From: Massilia aquatica
GTDB taxonomy: Bacteria > Pseudomonadota > Gammaproteobacteria > Burkholderiales > Burkholderiaceae_D
Assembly: GCF_011682045.1 (NCBI RefSeq)
Contig: NZ_VVIW01000031.1
Location: 1-64,000, forward strand
Direction: 5' to 3'
Length of the DNA stretch: 64,000 nt
Position 1 is the first letter of the stretch. The number at the start of each line of letters is the position of its first letter. Below, piece by piece: positions 24,669 to 31,845 of the stretch. The notes under the pieces are model-generated. The model was not told the DNA's origin. It was given only the letters and a program-made list of their open reading frames with translations, and did not search any database. The position numbers were made by a program, and so were the translations under genes.

Positions 24669-26927
24669 ATGATGGCACTCTGGCCCCTCGTACCGATGAA
24701 CATTCGAAACCGACTCCTTAAACTGGTCCTGGCGATCCTGATTCCCGCCTTCGTCAGCGCCACCGTGGCAGTCTGGTACGTCTACGACAAACAACGCGTG
24801 GAGCAGGGTGAGCGCATGGCCGAGGCAGCCCACGTCATGTCCTTGCTCATCGACAAGGACCTGCAAACCATCGAAGGCACCTTGCGCGCCCTGGCGACCT
24901 CGCCCGCGCTGGACCAGCCGACCCTGGCGCAGTTCCACCAGCAGGCCGCCAGCCTCCCGCTAAAACCGAACTCGACCATCGTGCTGTCGGACCTGGACGG
25001 CATCCGGACGTTGAACACCCGCGTTCCATTCGGCGCCGACCTGCCCAGGACCGCGTCCGCGGTGCACGCCTACCGCCAGCAAGCCGGCGCGCGCGCGACC
25101 GTCATCACCGACCTGTTCTTCGCGCCGATCGGCAAGCGCCACGATTTCGCGGTCCAGGTTCCGGTGATCCGCGATGGCCAGGTGCGCCAGTACCTGGCCA
25201 TGGGCGTGGGCGCCGGCAACCTGCAACCGCTGCTGATGAACACCCAGTTGCCGGCCGGCTGGGTCGGCGTGATCATCGACCGGCGCGGAACGGTCATCGC
25301 GCGCACGCAGCATGCCGACAGGTTCGTCGGCAAAACCGTTGGCGAGGCGCTTCTGGCGCGCATCCTGGCCCGACAAAAGACCGGAATTCACTTCGGCGTC
25401 ACGCTCGACGGCGTGCACACGGCCGGGTATTTCACGCGCAGCGACACGTCCGGCTGGACCGTGGTGCTCAACGTGCCGCTGGCCGAACTGCGGCGCCCGG
25501 CGGTCAATGCCGCGATCTTCCTGGCGGCGATCCTGGTACTGGTGCTGGGCGTGGTGCTCGCCGTTGCCCAGCGTTACGCGAAACGCACCGCCGCGCCGAT
25601 CGAAGCCCTGCTGCTGGCGGCGCAGCGCATGGCGCGCGGTGAAACGGTAGCGCACACCCCGTTCGGACTGATGGAAACGGATGCGGTCGGCCTTGCCCTG
25701 AGTAACGCCAGCGCCGAAATCGCGCGCAACAAACGCGAGCTCGAAGGCCGCGTGCGCGACGCCGTCACCAGTGCCGAACGGGCCCAGCGCGCCCTGCTGC
25801 AAGGCCAGAAGCTCGAAGCGCTGGGACGCCTGACGGGCGGCATCGCCCACGATTTCAACAACGTGCTGCAAACCTTGTCGGCCGCGGTGCAACTGCTCCA
25901 GCGCACCAGCGATCCGCAGCGCCTGGCCTGGATCGCGGCCACCTGCCAGAAAGCGATCGACCGCGCCGCCGCCCTGACCGCCCAGATGCGCTCGTTCGGG
26001 CGGGTGCAGGAAGTGAACCTGGAACTGGTCGACCTGAACCGGGTGGTGGCCACGGTCAGTCCGCTGCTCACCAGCGCGCTGCCGGACAGCATTACGCTCG
26101 ACATTGCCATCGACCAGGCGGTCTATCCGGTGCGGATCGACGTCCTGCAATTCGAAATGGCCTTGCTCAACTTGCTGATCAACGCCAGGGATGCGATCGG
26201 CGCCAGCGGCAAGGTGCGCCTGTCGATTGCCAACGCGGCGCCCGGCGCGCCGCTGGACACGCTCGCCGCCGCCGACTTCGTGCGCGTACGCGTCGCCGAC
26301 GATGGCAGCGGCATGAGCGCCGACGTGCTGGCGCGCGCCACCGAGCCGTTCTTCACCACCAAGGGGCCCGGCAGCGGCTCCGGCCTGGGCTTGTCGCAGG
26401 CGTACGGATTCGCCGAGCAGTCGCAGGGCTTGCTGCACATCGACAGCGTGCCGGGCCACGGCACCACGGTCACGATCTACCTGCCGCGCGCCGAGGCACC
26501 GTCCGCGCGGGCGGCCGCGCCGCCGGCCGCCATGGCGCAGCGCGACGCGCCGGCGCCGGTCCGCTGCAGCGTGCTGTTCGTCGACGACGACGCCCTGATC
26601 CGCGAAATGATGGTACCCGCGCTGAGCGAGCGCGGCTACCGGGTGCGGGTGGCCACCAGCGGCGACGACGCCGTGGCGGCCCTGGAAACGGGAACGGCGT
26701 TCGACGTGGTCCTGTCCGACATCGTCATGCCGGGCGCGGTCGACGGCATCGCGCTGGCGCGCATCGTGCGCGCGCGCTTTCCGGCCACGGCGGTGGTGCT
26801 GGCCAGCGGCTACACCGACAAGCGCATCGACCTCGACGCCGTGCGCGCGCTGGCCAAACCGTACAGCGTGGACGACGCGGCGGCCGCCATCGACGCCGCC
26901 TGGCGCGAACAGCCCGCCGTCCGCTAG
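24669..26927 (+). CDS. hybrid sensor histidine kinase with extracytoplasmic Cache-type domain
   Basis: A 752-residue inner-membrane hybrid kinase. The first membrane helix is at about 15-35. A periplasmic double-Cache-like sensor follows to about 280 (A-R-A-T-V-I-T-D-L-F-F and G-W-V-G-V-I-I-D-R-R-G-T-V). The second helix is at about 282-302, followed by a HAMP-like linker. The phospho-acceptor His394 is in G-G-I-A-H-D-F-N-N. The ATPase domain has N-L-L-I-N-A-R-D-A, D-D-G-S-G-M and G-S-G-S-G-L-G-L-S. A C-terminal receiver (from about 635) has D-D-D and acceptor Asp684 in L-S-D-I-V-M-P-G. A start at M10 (24696) is possible. No cognate output regulator is adjacent. Confidence 0.92.
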   Translation: MMALWPLVPMNIRNRLLKLVLAILIPAFVSATVAVWYVYDKQRVEQGERMAEAAHVMSLLIDKDLQTIEGTLRALATSPALDQPTLAQFHQQAASLPLKPNSTIVLSDLDGIRTLNTRVPFGADLPRTASAVHAYRQQAGARATVITDLFFAPIGKRHDFAVQVPVIRDGQVRQYLAMGVGAGNLQPLLMNTQLPAGWVGVIIDRRGTVIARTQHADRFVGKTVGEALLARILARQKTGIHFGVTLDGVHTAGYFTRSDTSGWTVVLNVPLAELRRPAVNAAIFLAAILVLVLGVVLAVAQRYAKRTAAPIEALLLAAQRMARGETVAHTPFGLMETDAVGLALSNASAEIARNKRELEGRVRDAVTSAERAQRALLQGQKLEALGRLTGGIAHDFNNVLQTLSAAVQLLQRTSDPQRLAWIAATCQKAIDRAAALTAQMRSFGRVQEVNLELVDLNRVVATVSPLLTSALPDSITLDIAIDQAVYPVRIDVLQFEMALLNLLINARDAIGASGKVRLSIANAAPGAPLDTLAAADFVRVRVADDGSGMSADVLARATEPFFTTKGPGSGSGLGLSQAYGFAEQSQGLLHIDSVPGHGTTVTIYLPRAEAPSARAAAPPAAMAQRDAPAPVRCSVLFVDDDALIREMMVPALSERGYRVRVATSGDDAVAALETGTAFDVVLSDIVMPGAVDGIALARIVRARFPATAVVLASGYTDKRIDLDAVRALAKPYSVDDAAAAIDAAWREQPAVR

Positions 26928-27019
26928 CGCCGCGTGCGCAGTCGCGCAATAAGCGTGTCATTGCTATAATCGGCGTTCGCGCTGTACAAGCTGGCGCCCT
27001 TCCATCTGAAAGATCTTGC

Positions 27020-27823
27020 ATGGGTATTGAACGCCGCAATAACGTCAAGGTATGCGGACAAGGTGAAACCACGCTGGTGTTTGCGCATGGCTTCGGCTGT
27101 GACCAGTCGATGTGGCGTTTCCTCGTGCCTTCGTTCCAAGACCGCTACCGGATCGTGCTGTTCGATTCAGTCGGCAGCGGCGCATCGGACGCGGCAGCGT
27201 ACGACCGCGCCAGGTACGACAGCCTGCACGGCTATGCCCAGGATCTGCTCGAGATCGTCGCCGGATACGCGCGCGGGCCGGCCGTCTTCGTCGGCCATTC
27301 GGTGGCGGCCATGGTCGGCGTGCTGGCCACCATCGAGGCGCCCGAGCTGTTCGCCGCCCAGGTCATGGTCAGTCCGTCGCCCTCCTACATCAACGACGGC
27401 GACTACGTCGGCGGTTTTACCCGCGACGATATCGACGAACTGCTGCAGACCCTGCAAGACAACTATCTCGGCTGGTCGAGCAATATGGCGCCGGCCATCA
27501 TGGGCGCGCCCGACCAGCCCGAACTGGGCCACGAACTGACCAACAGCTTCTGCCGCAACGACCCGGACATCGCCGCCCATTTCGCGCGCGTCACGTTCCT
27601 GTCGGACCACCGCGCCGACCTGCCCAGGTCGGCCACGCCGGCGCTGATCCTGCAGTGCACCGACGACATGATCGCGCCGGTCAGCGTGGGTGAATACATG
27701 CAGCGCACGCTGCCGTCGGCACAGTTGGCCCTGATCGACAATATCGGCCACTGTCCCCACATGAGCGCGCCGGGCGCCAGCACGGACGCGATCAAGTCCT
27801 TTCTGGCGCGGACGCTGCGCTGA
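27020..27823 (+). CDS. RsbQ-like alpha/beta hydrolase
   Basis: A 267-residue alpha/beta hydrolase that closely fits the RsbQ/KAI2 group: N-N-V-K-V-C-G-Q-G near the start, F-A-H-G-F-G-C-D-Q-S-M-W, and nucleophile Ser94 in V-G-H-S-V-A-A-M. The acid is at Asp215/216 (C-T-D-D-M-I-A-P) and His247 in G-H-C-P-H-M-S. In Bacillus, RsbQ supplies or processes a small hydrophobic cofactor for the PAS-domain phosphatase RsbP. Here the next gene, starting 2 bp after the stop, encodes a PAS-domain histidine kinase, so the hydrolase probably serves that PAS sensor. Cytoplasmic, no signal peptide. Confidence 0.9.
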   Translation: MGIERRNNVKVCGQGETTLVFAHGFGCDQSMWRFLVPSFQDRYRIVLFDSVGSGASDAAAYDRARYDSLHGYAQDLLEIVAGYARGPAVFVGHSVAAMVGVLATIEAPELFAAQVMVSPSPSYINDGDYVGGFTRDDIDELLQTLQDNYLGWSSNMAPAIMGAPDQPELGHELTNSFCRNDPDIAAHFARVTFLSDHRADLPRSATPALILQCTDDMIAPVSVGEYMQRTLPSAQLALIDNIGHCPHMSAPGASTDAIKSFLARTLR

Positions 27824-27825
27824 AC

Positions 27826-29409
27826 ATGATGCCGGCACTCGCACTGCCCTCGTCGGAAGACACGTTCGCCGAGGCGGCGTGCGGCCTGATGACAACCGAT
27901 ACGGGCGGGCGCATTCTGCGCGCCAACCGCACCATCCTGGCTTGGCTCGGCTACACCGAAGCCGAGATGACGGCCGGCATGCGCCTGCAGGACTTGCTCA
28001 GCGTGGGCGGGCGCGTGTTTCACCAGACCCATTGCGCGCCGCTATTGCAGCTGCAAGGATCGGTCAGCGAGGTCCAGGTCGACCTGGTGTGCAAGGACCG
28101 CAGCCGGGTCCCGGCCCTGCTCAATATCGCCCGGCGCCGCGCCGGGGTCGGCTTCGTGGACCAGGTGGCGGTGTTCATCGCCAACGACCGCCGCGCCTAC
28201 GAGCGCGAACTGCTGCGCGCGCGCGCGGCGGCCGAAGCGGCGCTGGCGGCGCAGAGCGGGGCCGAAGCGAAGCTGCGCGAGGCGAACCAGCAATTATCGC
28301 TGGCGGACCGGCGCAAGGACGAATTCCTGGCCACCCTGGCCCATGAACTGAGAAACCCGCTCGCGCCCATGCGCAGCGGCGCCGACCTGCTCAAGATGAC
28401 CATGGGCGCCAACGCGCCGCACCAGCGCATCGTCGACATGTTCGACCGCCAGCTGCGCCAGATGTCGCACCTGGTCGACGACCTGATGGAAGTGGCGCGC
28501 ATCAGCCAGGGCAAGCTGGTGCTGCGCATCGAGCCGGTGTGCCTGGGCGAGATCGTGCGGGCGGCGGTGGCCGACTTGCAGGCGCAGATCGGCGCCGCCG
28601 GCCATGCGCTCACGCTGGCCTTGCCGGCCACGCCCGTGAGCGTGCGGGGCGACCCGACCAGGCTGACCCAGATGCTGGTCAACCTGCTCACCAACGCCTG
28701 CAAATACACGCCGCCGGGCGGGCGCATCGCGCTCGCGCTGCGCGAGGAAGATGGCGAGGCCGTGATCGCGATCAGCGACAGCGGCATCGGCATTCCGCCC
28801 GAGGCGCTGGAAAGCGTGTTCGAGATGTTCTCGCAGCTCGAACCGGCGCTCAAGCGCGCCCACGGCGGCCTGGGGATCGGCCTGGCGCTGGTCAAGGGCC
28901 TGGTGGCACTGCATCAGGGCAGCGTGCGCGCCGACAGTGCCGGTGCGGGCCAGGGCAGCACCTTCACGGTGCGCCTGCCGCTGGCGCCGCACGCGGCCAG
29001 TAGCGCGCACCAGGGGCAGGAGCAGGCGCCGCGCAACGCCGCCCCGCTCCAGGTGCTGGTGGTGGACGACAACCGCGATGCGGCCGAAATGCTCACCGCG
29101 GTGCTCGACCTGAACGGCTATCGCACCGCCGTCGCCTATTGCGGCGAGCAGGCCACCGGCTACCTGCGCGCGCATGCGGCGCAGGCGTGCATCCTCGATA
29201 TCGGCCTGCCCGACATCGACGGCTACGAACTGGCGCGCCGCATCCGCGCCATGCCGCTCGAAAAACAGCCGGTCCTGATCGCGCTGACCGGCTGGGGCCA
29301 GCCGTCGGATGTGGATGCCGCCATCGCCGCCGGATTCGACCATCACCTGTCCAAGCCGGTCGAGTTCGCGGCCGTGCAGCGCCTGCTGGCCGGGCTGGAA
29401 GCGGCCTGA
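27826..29409 (+). CDS. PAS-domain hybrid histidine kinase partnered with RsbQ-like hydrolase
   Basis: A 527-residue cytoplasmic hybrid kinase. An N-terminal PAS domain (about 10-125) has G-L-M-T-T-D-T-G-G-R-I and the F-H-Q-T-H-C-A-P-L-L pattern seen in PAS domains next to RsbQ-like hydrolases. A coiled linker (about 125-160) leads to His173 in L-A-H-E-L-R-N-P-L. The ATPase domain has N-L-L-T-N-A-C-K-Y, D-S-G-I-G-I-P and G-G-L-G-I-G-L-A-L. A C-terminal receiver has V-V-D-D-N-R-D-A-A and acceptor Asp458 in I-L-D-I-G-L-P-D. It follows the hydrolase by 2 bp. No DNA-binding output is nearby, so phosphate probably passes to a distant partner. Confidence 0.92.
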   Translation: MMPALALPSSEDTFAEAACGLMTTDTGGRILRANRTILAWLGYTEAEMTAGMRLQDLLSVGGRVFHQTHCAPLLQLQGSVSEVQVDLVCKDRSRVPALLNIARRRAGVGFVDQVAVFIANDRRAYERELLRARAAAEAALAAQSGAEAKLREANQQLSLADRRKDEFLATLAHELRNPLAPMRSGADLLKMTMGANAPHQRIVDMFDRQLRQMSHLVDDLMEVARISQGKLVLRIEPVCLGEIVRAAVADLQAQIGAAGHALTLALPATPVSVRGDPTRLTQMLVNLLTNACKYTPPGGRIALALREEDGEAVIAISDSGIGIPPEALESVFEMFSQLEPALKRAHGGLGIGLALVKGLVALHQGSVRADSAGAGQGSTFTVRLPLAPHAASSAHQGQEQAPRNAAPLQVLVVDDNRDAAEMLTAVLDLNGYRTAVAYCGEQATGYLRAHAAQACILDIGLPDIDGYELARRIRAMPLEKQPVLIALTGWGQPSDVDAAIAAGFDHHLSKPVEFAAVQRLLAGLEAA

Positions 29410-29429
29410 CAGCATTGGCATGATCTGGC

Positions 29430-30389
29430 TCACTTGCGTTTGGCCGCCACGCCCGCGAAGCGCGTCCACTCGACGTTGCCGTCGAAGGACTTGATCTCGT
29501 TCCAGCCCGGTTCGAAGTCGCCATCCTTCAGTTCCAGCAGTTCACGGTCCAGCAGTTGGCGCAGGGCGGCCACGTCGCCGGTCTTGCTGCCGCTAAAGGG
29601 ACGCGTCACCAGCACGTTCTGCACCGCCAGCGCCTGCACGTTGTAGACGCCGATATTCTTGTAGCTGAACGGGCGCACGCTGTACGGGCTGCTGGTCGGC
29701 ACGTCGAAGCTGGCCAGGGTCAGGCCGCTGTTCTGCGCCAGGCGGCTGATCTGGCCGTGCGGCCAGCCGGCCACCGAGAATGCCGCGTAAGCTTCGCCGG
29801 AGCGCACTTTCTGGAACGCGGCGGCATCGGTGTCGACGTCGATGTAGCGCATGTTGTAGCCGAGGACCTTGTCGAGCTGACGCACCATCAGCTGGGCCGA
29901 GCCGACCAGCACCACCGGCGCGCCGCGCAGCTCCGACATCTTGGTGATGCGCACGGTGCGCGTGTCGCCCTTGAGCACGCCGTATTTTTTCGGTCCTTCG
30001 ACGGTGAAGCCGTTGGCGGCGGTGACGATGTGCAGGTAGTTGCTGTTGAGCGAAGCGACCACCAGCAGCGAAGCGATGCTGGCGTCGCCTTCCGCCATTT
30101 TCTTGAGCGCATCCATCGGCACGATGCCGACGTCGGCCTTCTTGATCGACAGCGTGGTCAGGTTATCGAGTCCGCCTTCGGTGTTCACTTCGCACAGCGG
30201 CACGCTGTTTTTCGACACCCGCACCAGGTCGGCGTAGAGCTTGGAGTAGCCTTTGCCGGCGGGGCCGGTGGCGACCTTCAGGCCCTCGCAGGCGGGGGCT
30301 GGGGCGCCGTCGACGCGGGCGGCGTGGGTTGACGCTGCGCAGAAGGCCAGGGCCAGGATCAGCGACAGTGGGATCATCTTGGTTTTCAT
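29430..30389 (-). CDS. TAXI-family periplasmic solute-binding protein
   Basis: A 319-residue exported protein (signal peptide ending A-S-T-H-A-A). It resembles TAXI-type TRAP binding proteins in the opening K-V-A-T-G-P-A-G-K-G-Y-S-K, the N-T-E-G-G-L-D-N-L segment, D-V-G-I-V-P-M-D-A-L, and paired loops P-V-V-L-V-G-S-A-Q and A-Y-A-A-F-S-V-A-G-W-P. TAXI proteins normally feed a DctQM permease, but none is present. The two upstream genes encode a 55-residue membrane protein and a coiled-coil membrane protein, so it may be a sensor or adaptor. ATG 30389 was chosen for its signal peptide. Confidence 0.75.
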   Translation of the reverse strand: MKTKMIPLSLILALAFCAASTHAARVDGAPAPACEGLKVATGPAGKGYSKLYADLVRVSKNSVPLCEVNTEGGLDNLTTLSIKKADVGIVPMDALKKMAEGDASIASLLVVASLNSNYLHIVTAANGFTVEGPKKYGVLKGDTRTVRITKMSELRGAPVVLVGSAQLMVRQLDKVLGYNMRYIDVDTDAAAFQKVRSGEAYAAFSVAGWPHGQISRLAQNSGLTLASFDVPTSSPYSVRPFSYKNIGVYNVQALAVQNVLVTRPFSGSKTGDVAALRQLLDRELLELKDGDFEPGWNEIKSFDGNVEWTRFAGVAAKRK

Positions 30390-30421
30390 GGTGGTTTCCT
30401 TGTTTTTATATGAATGCATGG

Positions 30422-30589
30422 TCAGAAATTGAAGTTCTTGTTGGTCTGCTGCTGCACGTCGGCCGGTTGCACCGGCGTGGCGCTTTGCTCGTGCTGCGTT
30501 GATTCGTGCTGCATTGATAAAGTACCTGCGGCGAGGACCAGCACCACCACCGCCGCAGTGCCACCCCAGCGTATGAGTTTCCAGAACAT
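30422..30589 (-). CDS. 55-residue single-helix membrane protein
   Basis: It starts M-F-W-K-L-I-R-W-G-G and has one hydrophobic helix (about 9-24), then a Gln/Thr-rich tail (S-M-Q-H-E-S-T-Q-H-E-Q-S, ending N-K-N-F-N-F). AAGGAG lies 7 nt before the ATG, and it starts 2 bp after the upstream gene's stop, so it is translated in the operon. A signal-anchor or exported short protein; family unknown. Confidence 0.75.
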   Translation of the reverse strand: MFWKLIRWGGTAAVVVLVLAAGTLSMQHESTQHEQSATPVQPADVQQQTNKNFNF

Positions 30590-30591
30590 GA

Positions 30592-31383
30592 TTAGCTCCT
30601 TGCCTTTTCCATGCTGCTCATCCGGATCGACGCCAGGTCGATCGCCATGCCGTCGTCGAACGACAGCGCTTGTGCGTTGCTGAGTTTTTCGGCTTCCATG
30701 TCGAGCTCCGAGAACACCTGGTTGAAGTTGTCGCGCACGCTGTCGAAGGCTTCGTCGGCCAGCATCTGGTTCAGCAGTTCCTGGCCGCTGGTGGCGTTCA
30801 GGTTGTGCAGCGCGGCCTGGCCGGCCTGGCCGAAGCGCCATTCGAATTTCTTGTCCTCGACCACCTCGCCCAGCTGCACCAGCGCCAGTTCGGCGTTCTT
30901 GTACTTGGCCACCAGCAGCACGTGCGCCTCGCGCATCGCGTTGATCGCGTTTTCCTGGCGGCTGGCGTCGTAGCCGGGCTTCTGGCGCTTTCGTTCCTCG
31001 ATCATGTCGGTCATGCTTTTGATTTGCGCCCCGATGCGCACCACCGACTGCTTGAAGGCCACCACCCGCTCGCGCTTTTGCAGCAGGAAGTTCTGCAACT
31101 GCTCGATCGGGTTGGCGCGCGCTTCGGCCTTGCGCGCCGCCAGCAGGCGGTTTTCAAGCTTTTGCCCGAGCAGCGGCAAGGCCTGGAACAGGCCCACCCC
31201 GAGCGCGCCGACCAGCATCAGGGCGAGCAGCCCCAGTCCGCCGCTGACCGCGCCCCAGATAAGCGGCGCCAGCGCCCCCAGCGTGACCACGGCGCCGGCG
31301 CCGGCCGCCACGCGCAAGGCCCACACCTGCTGGCGGCCGCTGAGATTGAACGTGAACGTTTCTTTGTTGTCGGGGATGCTCAT
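30592..31383 (-). CDS. membrane protein with long coiled coil
   Basis: 263 residues. Two adjacent hydrophobic segments (about 22-45 and 48-70) near the N-terminus are followed by a long, charged, helical region (about 72-190; E-N-R-L-L-A-A-R-K-A-E-A-R, I-K-S-M-T-D-M-I-E-E-R-K-R-Q-K) typical of coiled coil. No known family was recognised. AAGGAG precedes ATG 31383 by 6 nt. The same frame stays open upstream to 31656 through a strong terminator, but the ribosome site argues for the internal start. First gene of the operon with the 55-residue protein and the TAXI protein. Confidence 0.78.
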   Translation of the reverse strand: MSIPDNKETFTFNLSGRQQVWALRVAAGAGAVVTLGALAPLIWGAVSGGLGLLALMLVGALGVGLFQALPLLGQKLENRLLAARKAEARANPIEQLQNFLLQKRERVVAFKQSVVRIGAQIKSMTDMIEERKRQKPGYDASRQENAINAMREAHVLLVAKYKNAELALVQLGEVVEDKKFEWRFGQAGQAALHNLNATSGQELLNQMLADEAFDSVRDNFNQVFSELDMEAEKLSNAQALSFDDGMAIDLASIRMSSMEKARS

Positions 31384-31434
31384 GCGGGCTCCTTGTTGGT
31401 GGAAAGCGGGTGTCTGCGACAGGTAGTGGGGACG

Positions 31435-31464
31435 AAAAAAAAGGCATCCGAGGGGATGCCTTTT
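31435..31464 (-). terminator. strong intrinsic terminator upstream of TAXI operon
   Basis: On the minus strand AAAA, GGCATCC, loop CCTC, GGATGCC and eight T residues form a textbook Rho-independent terminator. It lies 52 bp before the first gene of the minus-strand operon, inside a divergent intergenic region. It must therefore end a transcript begun further upstream: a small RNA or an attenuated operon leader. The plus-strand reading has only four Ts. Confidence 0.8.
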
Positions 31465-31845
31465 GATATCGATATTGCGCAGGGTAGTGAAGCTGCGCGC
31501 GCCGGAAGGGGGACTGCCCGGCGCCGGGCGCGTGCGCATGGTGCGGGTGCGCGGTGTGGTGTTCTTTGTGGTGTTACCGGCCATGTTGACCGCCTTGATT
31601 GTTGTTGTTATGGGTTGCACTCTAGCGCCGGAATATGACCGCTTGATGACAAACATCGCGGCGCTGCGGCGCGCGCCGATTGATCCAGCTCACGCTCGCC
31701 TGCCACGTTACGGCAAATCAAAACGCATTTTCCAGTCCATCTAAATGACCGATGTTTGGTTGCTCCCGCGATCCACGCTGGGTAAGCTCTTGTTGCATAT
31801 AAATCAACATTGCATGCCCTCCCCAGCCAGTCAAAGGACATCCGC
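31465..31845. other. divergent region, possible leader or small RNA
   Basis: It lies between the terminator at 31435-31464 and vgrG. On the minus strand an open frame from ATG 31584 begins M-A-G-N-T-T-K-N-T-T and is Thr/Arg-rich. It could be a leader peptide but has no clear ribosome site. On the plus strand, AT-rich sequence near 31795-31815 may hold the vgrG promoter. No protein gene is called. Confidence 0.4.

Noticed and set aside
31465-31656. N-terminal extension of the coiled-coil protein to 31656
   Set aside because: It would read through a strong terminator. A good AAGGAG site sits at the internal ATG 31383.
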